Both the position numbers and the translations under genes were made by a program. Source: DATJPR01 sp963843525 (GTDB lineage: Bacteria; Bacteroidota; Ignavibacteria; UBA10030; UBA6906). Taken from it: a stretch of 64,000 nucleotides of DNA. The stretch is taken from positions 124,001-188,000 of the forward strand of contig CAWJKM010000009.1 of assembly GCA_963843525.1 (NCBI GenBank), read 5' to 3'. Below, piece by piece: positions 26,036 to 36,089 of the stretch (position 1 is the stretch's first letter; every line of letters begins with the position of its first letter). The notes beneath the pieces were generated by a model. It searched no databases. It saw nothing but the letters and a program-made list of their open reading frames with translations, and was not told the origin of the DNA.

Positions 26036-28357
26036 ATGAGAACATCCGGGTTTCTCCGTCTCACCACATTGATTTTCGCTCTTTTGCTTTCCGCCCGGGC
26101 ATCCGGGCAGACATCGTTTCCATCAAGGAATCCCATTCTTCCATTTGCACCGGAAGAGGTGCAATTACTTGACGGCCCTCTGCGTGACGCGTTTCAGCGC
26201 GATCTTGTGTATGTCCGGTCCCTCAATCCGGACAGGTTGCTCCATAATTTTCGTCTGAACGCCGGGCTGCCTTCTACTGCGGTGCCTATGGGAGGGTGGG
26301 AGAAACCGGATTGTGAACTGCGGGGGCATTTCACGGGGCATTACCTGACGGCGTGTGCCCTGCTGTACTCGGCAACAGGTGACACGATGATATTGCGGCA
26401 TGCACAACAGGTCGTCGCCGGACTGGCGGACTGTCAGCGCGCCCTGGGGCCATCGGGATATCTCAGCGCCTTTCCTGAATCGTTCATCGATCGAGTGATC
26501 GAGGGAAAGCGCGTGTGGGCCCCCTGGTACACGCTGCACAAGATCTATGCGGGATTGCTCGACATGGCGATTCTGTGTCACGACCATCAGGCGCTTGAAA
26601 TTCTCAAGAAGGTTTCACCATGGATCAAGTCGAGAATTGATCCCCTGACCGATTCTCAGATGCAAAACATGCTCAAGACGGAATTCGGGGGGATGGGAGA
26701 AGTGCTCGCCAATCTGTATGCAGAGACCGGAGACTCCGACGATCTGGCTCTTGCCAGACGATTCGACAAACGATCATTCACCGATCCTCTCGCGCAGGGA
26801 ATCGACCGGCTCAAAGGCCTGCACGCAAACACACATATCCCGCAGGCCATTGCCGCCGCCCGCCTCTATGAACTCACCGGCGAATCCCGGTATCGTGATA
26901 TCGCTTCATTCTTCTGGAGGGATGTTGTCGCGAAACGGACGTACGTTACCGGTGGCACCAGCAACTACGAATACTGGAGAACCGACCCGGGAGACCTGAC
27001 GGATGAACTGAGCGATCAGACACATGAGAATTGCTGCTCCTATAACATGCTCCGGTTGTCACGTCACATCTTTGCCTGGACGGGTGACCCCGCTGTCGGC
27101 GATTACTATGAACGGACCCTGTGGAACGCCGTCCTTCCGACCCAGAATCCTGACGACGGCGGCGGGCTGATGTATTACGTCCCCCTCCATGGAGGATTGT
27201 TCAAACTGTTCGGAGTGCCGGATTCCTCGTACTGGTGCTGCAACGGAACCGGCATCGAATCGTTCGCATCGCTCAGCAACAGCATATATTTTCACGATTC
27301 ATCCGGCATTTATGTCGCGCTCTACGCACCTTCGGCGCTGCAATGGAAGGAACGCGGGGTGTCGATCCGTCAGGAAACGCGGTATCCGGAGGGCAGTGGT
27401 ATTCGTTTCCACGTCGCCCTTTCACACCCTGAAGAGTTCACTATCCACCTCCGGATTCCCGGCTGGGTGAAGAGGGAACCATCGCTCGCCATCAACGGCA
27501 ACCGGTTCCAGGCGGAACTGACACCCGGGACTATGGTCGGTCTCCATCGAACATGGAAAAACGGCGACGTTGTCGAACTCGTCCTTCCCATGTCTTTAGG
27601 ACTTTCGTACCTCGCACATGATTCCTCCCAGGCAGCCGTAACGTACGGGCCGGTGGTTCTTGCGGGCGAATTAGGGACGGAAGAGATGACCCGCCAGATG
27701 CAGGAAGGATTCGGCTACCCCGATGTTGACCGGATGGCCAGTGAAGGACCGGCGGTGAACGTCCCTGCGCTTATGGTGCAACCGGGACAGTTGGAAAAGC
27801 GGATCCGCCCGGTGGACGGTGAGGATCTCACATTCAGGACCGTGGGAGCAGGGGACCCGTCCGACGTCTCTTTGATCCCTTTCTTCAGGTTGTTCCATCA
27901 GCGCTATGCAGTGTACTGGACTCTGGAGGGATCGAGGGTCAGGCGCGGAGGGTTTCTCCCTGCTAACGGAGATAGTGTTGAAGTGGGAGAGCATCGCTCG
28001 GAACGCGAACACAATTTCCAAGCGTACCGTTTTGCGCGAGGCGTCGTGGGGAAGAATGCGTGGGTTGCCTCACCGCTCTGGTTCAGGTATGATCTTGCGA
28101 CGATTCCGCATCGGGCTCAAATTCTGCAATGGACATGGCTGGCGGATTCGACGAACATCGACTGCGAAGTCCTGATCGACGGGCTACCCATTCCCGGATT
28201 CCTTCGTCCCTCACTCTCCCGGGGGAGCGAAAGTACTGTTACCGTTCCTCTGGCCCCTGAGTTCATCGGGGACCGAACGCGTGTGGCAGTAAAGTTTCGC
28301 GGCGTACAAGATCATGGAACTCCGAAGTTGCTCCGCCTGGGTATCGGGAGCGAGTGA
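26036..28357 (+). CDS. Glycoside hydrolase family 127, beta-L-arabinofuranosidase (DUF1680)
   Basis: A 773-residue exported protein with signal peptide MRTSGFLRLTTLIFALLLSARASGQ. The (alpha/alpha)6 catalytic domain begins QLLDGPLRDAFQRDLVYVRSLNPDRLLHNFR and carries GGWEKPDCELRGHFTGHYLTA. The metal and catalytic Cys site of GH127 is recognisable: ENCC (Glu331, Cys333-334) and WCC (Cys401-402), matching the Glu/Cys3 zinc site in which one Cys is the nucleophile. C-terminal beta domains follow. It should remove beta-L-arabinofuranose from plant glycoproteins or pectic side chains. It stands alone on the plus strand, convergent with a frameshifted glycosidase gene; the intervening DNA is a short tandem array. 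Confidence 0.9.
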   Translation: MRTSGFLRLTTLIFALLLSARASGQTSFPSRNPILPFAPEEVQLLDGPLRDAFQRDLVYVRSLNPDRLLHNFRLNAGLPSTAVPMGGWEKPDCELRGHFTGHYLTACALLYSATGDTMILRHAQQVVAGLADCQRALGPSGYLSAFPESFIDRVIEGKRVWAPWYTLHKIYAGLLDMAILCHDHQALEILKKVSPWIKSRIDPLTDSQMQNMLKTEFGGMGEVLANLYAETGDSDDLALARRFDKRSFTDPLAQGIDRLKGLHANTHIPQAIAAARLYELTGESRYRDIASFFWRDVVAKRTYVTGGTSNYEYWRTDPGDLTDELSDQTHENCCSYNMLRLSRHIFAWTGDPAVGDYYERTLWNAVLPTQNPDDGGGLMYYVPLHGGLFKLFGVPDSSYWCCNGTGIESFASLSNSIYFHDSSGIYVALYAPSALQWKERGVSIRQETRYPEGSGIRFHVALSHPEEFTIHLRIPGWVKREPSLAINGNRFQAELTPGTMVGLHRTWKNGDVVELVLPMSLGLSYLAHDSSQAAVTYGPVVLAGELGTEEMTRQMQEGFGYPDVDRMASEGPAVNVPALMVQPGQLEKRIRPVDGEDLTFRTVGAGDPSDVSLIPFFRLFHQRYAVYWTLEGSRVRRGGFLPANGDSVEVGEHRSEREHNFQAYRFARGVVGKNAWVASPLWFRYDLATIPHRAQILQWTWLADSTNIDCEVLIDGLPIPGFLRPSLSRGSESTVTVPLAPEFIGDRTRVAVKFRGVQDHGTPKLLRLGIGSE

Positions 28358-28371
28358 TCCCGCCTCACTCT

Positions 28372-28406
28372 CCACTGTCCACTGTCTACTATCTACTGTC
28401 TACCGA
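28372..28406. repeat. Five-copy 7-bp tandem array between convergent glycosidase genes
   Basis: Units CCACTGT, CCACTGT, CTACTAT, CTACTGT, CTACCGA. The array overlaps the last codons and stop (28393-28395) of the minus-strand gene, so the repeat supplies its terminus. Confidence 0.7.
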
Positions 28407-31400
28407 CAAACACCATCGCTGATCGCCCTGCCTTCACATCCACTTCCATCTTTTTTCGGGTGGTAGTGTCCGTGAACCGAACTTTCTTGTCCTGTGAAGA
28501 TTCATTGACGATCGTGTACATGGTCGAATTCGGGAAAACCACCGGGCGGATCAAAACGGAAGGATCAGGGACCTCCCGGAAATAGTGGGAAGCAACGCCG
28601 GCCTTCTGCAATGCAAATCTGTACAGCGCTTCGAGCGGTGCCGTATTGTCCGCAGCTTCAAGAGGGAGTGGCATCCATAAGATCTTCCCTGATCCGACCG
28701 GTATTTCCCGAACTCCGGGCATCGATGATCCGTGATCGATACCTTTTTCTACACGCTGCAGTTTCTCCTCCCTGTACGTTGCCTGGTACTCCCGACCATT
28801 GATGAGGACCTCCTCGGCTGAGCTCACCGGTCGTACGTCGACCCTCACCCCCAGCTGCCCGAAGCGCGGGAACATACGGCTATACTCGTCTCGTTCAAGC
28901 GGTCCGGTGACAAGAACAGTTGTCCCCTGCCTCGCTGCACCAAGGACACTCTGCCATGCATCTTCGTTGAACTGATCCGCGGATGGGACAAGGATGAGCC
29001 GGACACCCCGCAACGCATCTCCCAGAGCTATATTCACTCAAGGCACGCAAGGGGATGTCGCATGCATATTCCATCGTCCGCACGCAACGCTTCGTCGCAT
29101 CCAGCGTAACAGTCCGGACAGCATACAGATTTGAATAGGGAATGATCATGACAACCTCTTCACTCCTCCGGTCTCCAAATTCCCCCGCATGGTCACGGAT
29201 GATCCGGGCGATGCGTTCGAACGCGTCGAGTTCAGGCTTCGCGGTCCCGTCCGCACGGAGAAACCCGATGGCGACCTCATTGTCCGAGGGCTGAAGCACA
29301 TTAGTGTTCCAGAGCCACTGGATAAACCCCGCACCTCCCCCCGCAAACGACAGGGCCATTTTGCGGTCGAGGAGGTCACGAGCATCCTCTTCCGTGCGCC
29401 ATGGCAGACCGTTGGCCTGTTCGTAGAACATGACCCCCGTTTCTTCGATGAGATTCGGCATCAGGGGAGTTTTCGACATAATCCCGTCCCAGAGGAGATC
29501 ATCATTCAGCCACCACGTATGATTGCAGGTAAAGTCGACAGATTCCGAATAGAAAAATTGTGACGGGCGTTCCCAGATTCCTCCCTCATCCTGGCCAACG
29601 GTCACGAGCTGCGATTTCGAACCCCGTGCGGCGATTCGATCGCGCAACTGTCTGGCCCATCCGGCAAAAGCCTCCTGCGCAAACCGACGGTACGCTGCTG
29701 CTTTTGCCGGCACAAGATCGCCGATAATATTCGTGTCGATGAAATCGTCCAACGACGGAAGCGTAAACGGATCGACACCGCAATTCCGCCAGGCATCAGC
29801 CAGGCGGAGGGATCGTCCGCCGGGACGGTCCATCATGGTTTGTTTTTCGACCCAATCGTGCCAGGCGGCAATCTCAAAGCCATCATAGTTCGGTCTGCAC
29901 TTCCAGAGATTTTCTGCCGAGCAGAAAGACGGTTCATTGATGAAATCCCAGAATAACCCGCGGACAGGGGCGAAGAGTGCAGCAAACCCTCCGACGAATT
30001 CACACTGTGCGGCAACCGCATTCGGATCGAGAAACGGATTCTTCCCTCCCCACGAAGGAGGCAGGAAAGCAAAGAAAGTGAAGATCACCGGGATGTCATG
30101 CTTCCGGGCGGTCAGCATGTAGGCCTCGAACGCCCGGAGAACCGATTCGTCGACACGACCGCCTTCGGGTGCAATGGCGTTCCATCCGGTCCACAGACCC
30201 GTCCGCACCATATTCGCACCCGCCCGCTTTATCGCAGTGAAATCCTTCTCCCACGCCGACGGGTTTGGAGCAAGCAAGAAATGCCGATGGGCATCGGAAG
30301 ACATATACGTTGTCCCGGTGACGGGATACGCTTTTCCATCGCGCGTGAGGTAATCCCTGCTTACTCCGTACGCCGGCCCAGAGCGGAAGAGCTCTTCGTC
30401 AAAAAACCAGAACCCGTTTTCAGCAAAAAGCTCCTCCCCTTCAGAGCCTGCGATGGAACAGGTGCACTTTGCACGCACTCGATAGAACCCGGGGTTCCAA
30501 CTTCCATCCGGAACATCGATGTGCCCGTCCAGGGTGGGACCGACTCCATCAAGCCGGTGAGAAATTCCCCTGAGCACCGATCCCCGATCGTCAAGGATCT
30601 CGATCCGGCATTGCGCGCGGAGAGGAGACGCTTTCGAGGTCGCCGGAACCGAGAGGTGGATACCGAGAGAGACTTTTTCTCCTTTATGATAACAGGCAAA
30701 CGAAGGGGCCACCGTGACCTGCGTAACATCGATGAGCGCACGCCGCACCATCCATCTCAGCAAGAGAGGCGATGGCGTTCCACGATAATTTCCCATCACC
30801 CAGCGTCCGCCGGCGAACGTTCCGGCGATTCGCTCCATCTCGATCACGGGGGCGGCAATTGGCCTACCCTCTTTACTCATCACCACTACAAGCGGGTTCA
30901 ACACCGCCTGTCTGACTCCCTCACCCTCCTCTTCGCCGGGCACATCGCTTTTGACCGCCAGACGCACGTAGAGTTCATCGACTGTCAGTTCCGATCCGCC
31001 GTCGACCCAGTCGGCTAAAGGACCAAAATCAGTCACCGACAGGGTTGCGGCGGGATCTGCGACAGAGACGGGAAAGCACTGCGTAATGCCCAGTTTCTTA
31101 TGGAATGCCGTGGTGAGTTCTCCCACGCGCCGGCTCCCCGATGCGCTTCCATTCAGTTCGACGGGAAGAGCAAAGGGTGCACCGCCGAAGTGGAGCCAAT
31201 GCCCGCCTCCGCGAAGGAATGACTCGATGGCTTCCCAGGCCTCAACGGGAAACACGGGTCCGTACGGATCGATAAAGAGATCGAAAGCATCCAGTCGCAG
31301 TGCATTCTTGACCTGTGCGGGGGAGAGGAAGACGGGTTTCCAGTCTTTCAACGCACCTTCGATGAGATCGCGCGTCATGTGCAGACCGCTCAGTTGCAGA

Positions 31401-31582
31401 AGACCGGCATCCCAGAGCACGGCAATGCGCCCGCTCTTCGCCTGGTCCGCCGGTTCATGGATGTCGGCCCACATGTGGCCGACATCCCGGCCTGCAAAGA
31501 GGTCTGTCGCATTTACAGCAGTCGCAGCCGCCGCGCCACCAAGGACCTTGAGAAACTTTCGACGATTAAGATCGGAATCCAT
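28393..31582 (-). pseudogene. Frameshifted Tat-exported glycoside hydrolase (GH5/GH42-like)
   Basis: Two overlapping minus-strand frames make one protein of about 1060 residues. Start at 31582 (GGAGAG upstream) gives MDSDLNRRKFLKVLGG, a Tat signal. The main frame holds an N-terminal domain with a glutamine-amidotransferase-like fold feel, a TIM-barrel part with acid/base candidate FINEPSF and nucleophile candidate IEETGV, and runs to about 29040. There the coherent sequence jumps: frame one continues as unlike, Cys-rich residues to 28895, while the second frame continues sensibly from about 29037 (LGDALRGVRLILVPSADQF) to a stop at 28393. This second part looks like the trimerisation-like domain of beta-galactosidases. 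A 1-nt indel in the genome, an assembly error, or programmed slippage are possible. The enzymatic substrate is unknown. Confidence 0.75.
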
Positions 31583-31664
31583 GACTTCTCTCCGCATTGC
31601 GAACATCGTGTGACGTGGCAGAGGTCCTCTTGTCCGGCGTCCCGGACGGGCGGCTCTGTTCTCT

Positions 31665-34013
31665 TTACCTGACAATCACTTCATCTGCGAAGATCCAGGC
31701 CGGCTCCCCTTCTCCCTTGTACCCCTGAGGAACCGTTCCGATGTTTTTCGCATCGACTCTGATATAGCGGGCCTTTCTCCGCGGGAAAACCACGGCAAGG
31801 TCCTTCTTCGCGAGGTCCCGTTTTTCAGAACCGAACGTCGGCGCGGTTGTGCCGACCGTGTCAAATTGAACACCGTCAAGGGAAACCAAATACGCGACCG
31901 AGGAAGGGAAGAAGATGTACACGCCGGGATTCTCAAGAAATCCGCAGGAGATCTTTTCCACGGATACACTGTCTCCCAGGTCGATTGTGACCTGAAGATC
32001 ACCTTCGAGATAGCCCTGCCACCGTCCATCGTTGTAGAGCGTGCTCCCGCGCAAGCCATCGGTGAGACAGTATGGTCCTCCGCCCGTGTATTTGTTGCTG
32101 TAGGGGAGGTCATAGCGCACAGGTTTATAGGAGCCCAGATGGAATGTCACCGACTTGCCCGTCGGAGACCCCAGAGCAATGCCCCCGCGAAATGCCAGGG
32201 CGCGGATCTCTGACGAGGTAGCGAGAGTAAAGGGATCGTGATACAAGAGTGAAGAAGGTGACGGGGTTGACCCATCGAGTGTATACCTGATCTCCGGAAC
32301 GGGTGTTTCTGTAGAGAAGGCAACGCGTTCGAAATGAGCAACGGTATCCGGAGTTATGTCAATCTCTACTTCGTAGGTACTCTTCGTATACGAGTAGTCG
32401 CCCGCTGCGTATCGTTGCAATTGCTTGTCTACCCTGGGGACAAAATCGTTCCAATCGCGGGAGGCAAGGGGGGACCAGAGAACCTCAGCCATTGCGGCCA
32501 TGCGCGGCAAGACGACCTGCTCGGCCCGTTCGGGCGAGGGCACATGCTCTGTCCACACGCAGGCTTCAGCACCAAGGATATGCTTCTCTTCCGCAGTGGT
32601 GAGACTGTCCGGCACGGGATTGAACTGATACACTTTGTGCAAGGGTAAACGTGAGCTGAACACAAGTGCTGATGAATCTCCGGTCCCCTGGTTCGAGTCG
32701 AAATAGCAGTATGAACCCGGTGTCATCACAACATCGCTCCCCTGGCGCACGGCAGCGACACCACCTTCCGTCCCGCGCCACGACATGACTGACGCGCCGG
32801 GCGGCAGCCCTCCCTCGAGGATTTCGTCCCAGCCGATAAGGCGACGGTGATGGTTCCGGAGAAAGACCGCGATCCGTTTGATGAAGTACGATTGCAGCTC
32901 CTCCGTGTTTTTGAGCCCTTCACTTTTGATGCGGGCCTGGCACTTGGGGCATTTTTCCCAGTTGGTCTTGTCGGCTTCGTCGCCACCGATGTGAATGTAT
33001 TTCCCCGGAAAGAGGCCCATGACCTCTGTGAGAATATTCTCCAGAAACGTGAAGGTGCTGTCATTCCCTGCACAGAAAATTGTCGAATCCGGCCATACCC
33101 CGCCGGGAGGGACCGTGAATGGGCCACCGGTGCAGGAAAACTGTGGATAGGCTGCAAGCGCCTCTACCGCGTGCGCGGGCATTTCAATTTCCGGGACGAT
33201 GGTGACATGCCGCGCCGCGGCATAGCGCACAATCGCCTTGATCTCGTCCTGTGTGTAGAACCCGCCGTACGTTGCTTTCTCCCCCGGTCTCTGCGGATCG
33301 CGGTTCTCCCACGGCTGAGCCTCGCGATCGACACGCCAGGCTCCCACCTCAGTCAGGCGGGGGTATTTCTTGATCTGGATCCTCCATCCCTGGTCGTCGG
33401 TCAGGTGCCAATGGAAGACGTTCATTTTGTGCATGGCGATCAGATCGATGTACGTATAGATGAACGACACAGGGAAGAAGTGTCTGCTCACATCAAGGTG
33501 CATCCCGCGCCACGGAAACCGTGGCTTGTCCCAGAGCGAGAGGCAGGGAATTTCCCATGCAACCCCGGCGACTGACTTCGAGTCAAATACCTGAGGAGGA
33601 AGAAGCTGAAGGAGAGTCTCCATCCCGTAGAAGAGACCCGTCCCGGAAGGTGCGGAGATCTCCGCGCGGCTCGTGGTGACATGAATCTGATACCCTTCAT
33701 TTCCCAGGTCTCGTTCCTGAATATCCCGGAAGACTATGCAATTCCGTTGGGGGAGCCGGCGTGGGCTGACAACAGGAAGAGGGTAGCCTGTGACGGTCCT
33801 GAGGAGCACAGCGAGTTGCTCCACTGTCTGGCGGGCATCGTGATGCGCCGACAAATTCACGATTTTTGTATCCGGTGTCAGGGCAAAGACTCCCGCCTGT
33901 TGCACGACACGGACGGGTTTGGGGATGATCGAGAGCTCTTGCGCGGCACCTGCCGGCACGCACCAGAAGCCAACGAGAAGAAGCGCGCAGCGCACAACCG
34001 GGGAGAACTTCAT
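31665..34013 (-). CDS. Glycoside hydrolase family 20 beta-N-acetylhexosaminidase
   Basis: A 782-residue secreted enzyme. The ATG at 34013 opens a signal peptide (MKFSPVVRCALLLVGFWCVPAGAAQ). An N-terminal GH20b domain (IIPKPVRVVQQAGVFAL) precedes the TIM barrel starting PRFPWRGMHLDVSRHFF; the catalytic Asp-Glu pair is in HIGGDEADKTNW and a conserved Trp site in IGWDEILEGG. C-terminal segments resemble a chitobiase-type domain (TPVPEIRYTLDGSTPS) and an F5/8 type-C-like domain, similar to those on the GH29 protein elsewhere in this window. It removes terminal GlcNAc or GalNAc. It is transcribed after a terminator that ends the ROK-TonB operon and precedes the frameshifted glycosidase by 82 bases. 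Confidence 0.93.
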   Translation of the reverse strand: MKFSPVVRCALLLVGFWCVPAGAAQELSIIPKPVRVVQQAGVFALTPDTKIVNLSAHHDARQTVEQLAVLLRTVTGYPLPVVSPRRLPQRNCIVFRDIQERDLGNEGYQIHVTTSRAEISAPSGTGLFYGMETLLQLLPPQVFDSKSVAGVAWEIPCLSLWDKPRFPWRGMHLDVSRHFFPVSFIYTYIDLIAMHKMNVFHWHLTDDQGWRIQIKKYPRLTEVGAWRVDREAQPWENRDPQRPGEKATYGGFYTQDEIKAIVRYAAARHVTIVPEIEMPAHAVEALAAYPQFSCTGGPFTVPPGGVWPDSTIFCAGNDSTFTFLENILTEVMGLFPGKYIHIGGDEADKTNWEKCPKCQARIKSEGLKNTEELQSYFIKRIAVFLRNHHRRLIGWDEILEGGLPPGASVMSWRGTEGGVAAVRQGSDVVMTPGSYCYFDSNQGTGDSSALVFSSRLPLHKVYQFNPVPDSLTTAEEKHILGAEACVWTEHVPSPERAEQVVLPRMAAMAEVLWSPLASRDWNDFVPRVDKQLQRYAAGDYSYTKSTYEVEIDITPDTVAHFERVAFSTETPVPEIRYTLDGSTPSPSSLLYHDPFTLATSSEIRALAFRGGIALGSPTGKSVTFHLGSYKPVRYDLPYSNKYTGGGPYCLTDGLRGSTLYNDGRWQGYLEGDLQVTIDLGDSVSVEKISCGFLENPGVYIFFPSSVAYLVSLDGVQFDTVGTTAPTFGSEKRDLAKKDLAVVFPRRKARYIRVDAKNIGTVPQGYKGEGEPAWIFADEVIVR

Positions 34014-34082
34014 GGTCGCCTTGGGAGAAGTGTTGGAGAGATGGAGTGAGACGGCAGTCCCGGAATGCCGAAGAAACAGAAA

Positions 34083-34116
34083 AGGGCGTCCCCGCAATGT
34101 CGCTCAGAGACGCCCT
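34083..34116 (-). terminator. Rho-independent terminator ending the ROK/TonB/T9SS operon
   Basis: An 8-bp stem (AGGGCGTC with GACGCCCT) and, on the minus strand, TTTTCTGTTTC directly after it, 50 bases past the beta-helix gene stop. Confidence 0.8.
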
Positions 34117-34169
34117 CTGTTGCACCCGAACTTCTATAGCATACTACAACCGGGCGATTGTACGAATCG

Positions 34170-35963
34170 TTACTTCATCAGGATCATCTTCATGGTCGAT
34201 GTATAGTCGCCGGCCACGAGACGATAGAAGTAGACGCCGCTCGCGAGATCGCGGGAAACAAACGTTGCGCTGTGCTGTCCGGCCGTCACGGCACCGTTGA
34301 TCAGTGTCGCCACCTTCTGCCCCAGCATGTTGTAGACCGTCAGTTCCACGTTCCCGGCCTTCGGGACGCTAAAGGTAATTTGGGTGGTCGGGTTGAACGG
34401 GTTCGGATAGTTCTGAGATAGACTGTACACTTCCGGTATTCCCGACTGCACGGGCTGGACATCGGTCGCCTGGACCCACGCCGCTTTCTGGCTCGGGAAC
34501 CAGTTCAGATCGCCGACTGCATAACCATCGTCGCCGGCAGACTGCAGCGACGTGTTCGAGTATGCGAGATTCTCGGGGACTGGCCACACCGGAGGGTACT
34601 GCGAGCCGGTGGGGTTGTAGTACCACATGTTCACGCCGAATCCTGTAACGGCGATTTCCCCAAGATAGCGGACCAGAGTATCGGCGTGATTCACGATGGC
34701 TGCATCAAATCCGGGATCCGCGTCGATATTGTTCGCAAGACGACAAAGGGGCGACTCCTTGGAAAACACGCTGTCAAAGGTGTACTGGGTGAAGGGGTTC
34801 ACCCACGTCGCCGGGATCAATATTCTCTTGACATAGAGTGCACCACTCCCCTCAGGGGTCTGAACACTGTCGCGCATAGTGACCGTGTCATTCCACATGG
34901 TGTAGAAAGCCGTCAATTTCGGCGGCGACATGAGATAGGCGTTGTTCTCAACATCAAATACTCTCTTTGCCGGATCGAGCATGTCGGCGGTCACACCGTG
35001 AGCCGAATCGATATAGGCCTCGGGCCCGGACCACCCGCTCGGCGGCTGGTTATCCCAGGGTATCGTCATTTTGGCGCGCGCCCGGATAACGCTGCTGGAT
35101 GTGGTGTCAGGGTAATTCAAGAACCAGGCGTTCCATACCTGATCGGGAGTTCCACCCATCGCATGCATGGCATAGAAGAGATTGTTCTTCATGGTCACAT
35201 TGACAGCCTGTCTCATCAGGAAAGGATTGGCGACCCCGTATACAAGCGTGTTGTGCTCAAAGACGGAATGCTTGTCATAGCCGCGGATCGACCAATCGTA
35301 CGAATTGGTGCAGAAGAACGTGTTGTTGATGAAGATGCAAGTGTCCATCGCGTTCGGGGCACCGGTGCGCATCGCACCTCCCGAAAACCACGAACTGTTG
35401 TGCTGCATATTCCTGAAATAACAGTCCTGGACATTGATCTTGGCCCACTGTGGACCTTCGTAACTGATCGCATGATGGGAAAACGCATCGAAGACGTTAC
35501 CCCGGAGTACCAGCGTCACGCTGTCAGCGTTGATCCGAATCGCATCGCTCCAGCTCATCACGTTTTGGTCAGCCCGGACCGCGCACATATACAGATTCGT
35601 GAACGTCGCCGTGGAGGCCTTCCCGAAAAGATCGACCATATGATCGATGGAAGAATTGTCGGGGAGAATTGCAGGTGCAAGCACCGGCGGCCTCGATGTT
35701 CCATCGGTAGCGATCATATGCAGGTTACCCTGGATGGCCAGTGGTTCGGTCATCGTGTACACCAGACCGCGCTGCAATCGGTACACCCTGTCAGGATGGG
35801 CGCGGAACCCTCCCGACACCGTGTCACTATTGATGACGGTGTTGAGGTTGCCTACAGGCGTGGGGGCCACGTCGAGCGTGTCTCCGGCAGCAAACGCCTG
35901 CATCGGCATAGCGAACAACGCCGCCAACATTACGGATGCTAAGGCATAGATCAACCTTTTCAT
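34170..35963 (-). CDS. T9SS-secreted right-handed beta-helix protein (pectate-lyase-like fold)
   Basis: A 597-residue exported protein with AGGAG before the ATG and signal peptide MKRLIYALASVMLAALFAMPMQAFA. The body is rich in short strand-turn repeats typical of right-handed beta helices (LAIQGNLHMIA, IRINADSVTLVLRGNVFDAFSHHAI, CIFINNTFFCTNS, HNTLVYGVANPF, MKNNLFYAM). The C-terminus (about 515-597) is a T9SS type-A sorting domain: NYPNPFNPTT, then YNMLGQKVATL and SGVYFYRL near the end. It is therefore exported by T9SS and probably attached to the surface. Such folds bind or cleave pectins and other acidic glycans; no specific catalytic motif can be named. Last gene of the ROK-TonB operon. 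Confidence 0.82.
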   Translation of the reverse strand: MKRLIYALASVMLAALFAMPMQAFAAGDTLDVAPTPVGNLNTVINSDTVSGGFRAHPDRVYRLQRGLVYTMTEPLAIQGNLHMIATDGTSRPPVLAPAILPDNSSIDHMVDLFGKASTATFTNLYMCAVRADQNVMSWSDAIRINADSVTLVLRGNVFDAFSHHAISYEGPQWAKINVQDCYFRNMQHNSSWFSGGAMRTGAPNAMDTCIFINNTFFCTNSYDWSIRGYDKHSVFEHNTLVYGVANPFLMRQAVNVTMKNNLFYAMHAMGGTPDQVWNAWFLNYPDTTSSSVIRARAKMTIPWDNQPPSGWSGPEAYIDSAHGVTADMLDPAKRVFDVENNAYLMSPPKLTAFYTMWNDTVTMRDSVQTPEGSGALYVKRILIPATWVNPFTQYTFDSVFSKESPLCRLANNIDADPGFDAAIVNHADTLVRYLGEIAVTGFGVNMWYYNPTGSQYPPVWPVPENLAYSNTSLQSAGDDGYAVGDLNWFPSQKAAWVQATDVQPVQSGIPEVYSLSQNYPNPFNPTTQITFSVPKAGNVELTVYNMLGQKVATLINGAVTAGQHSATFVSRDLASGVYFYRLVAGDYTSTMKMILMK

Positions 35964-36089
35964 CGTACTTCTCCTAAAAGTAAGTGGATGGAATGTGAGT
36001 TAGTTGAATCAGGGTACGTCGGAACTGCACTGATACTCGGTGGATGTATAGATATCGCTGGGCCTCCTCTGAATAGTAAATAGGGCGTT

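Noticed and set aside
34686..35942. 418-codon plus-strand frame within the T9SS beta-helix gene
   Set aside because: Antisense to a gene with signal peptide and sorting domain; Arg/His-rich product has no motif.
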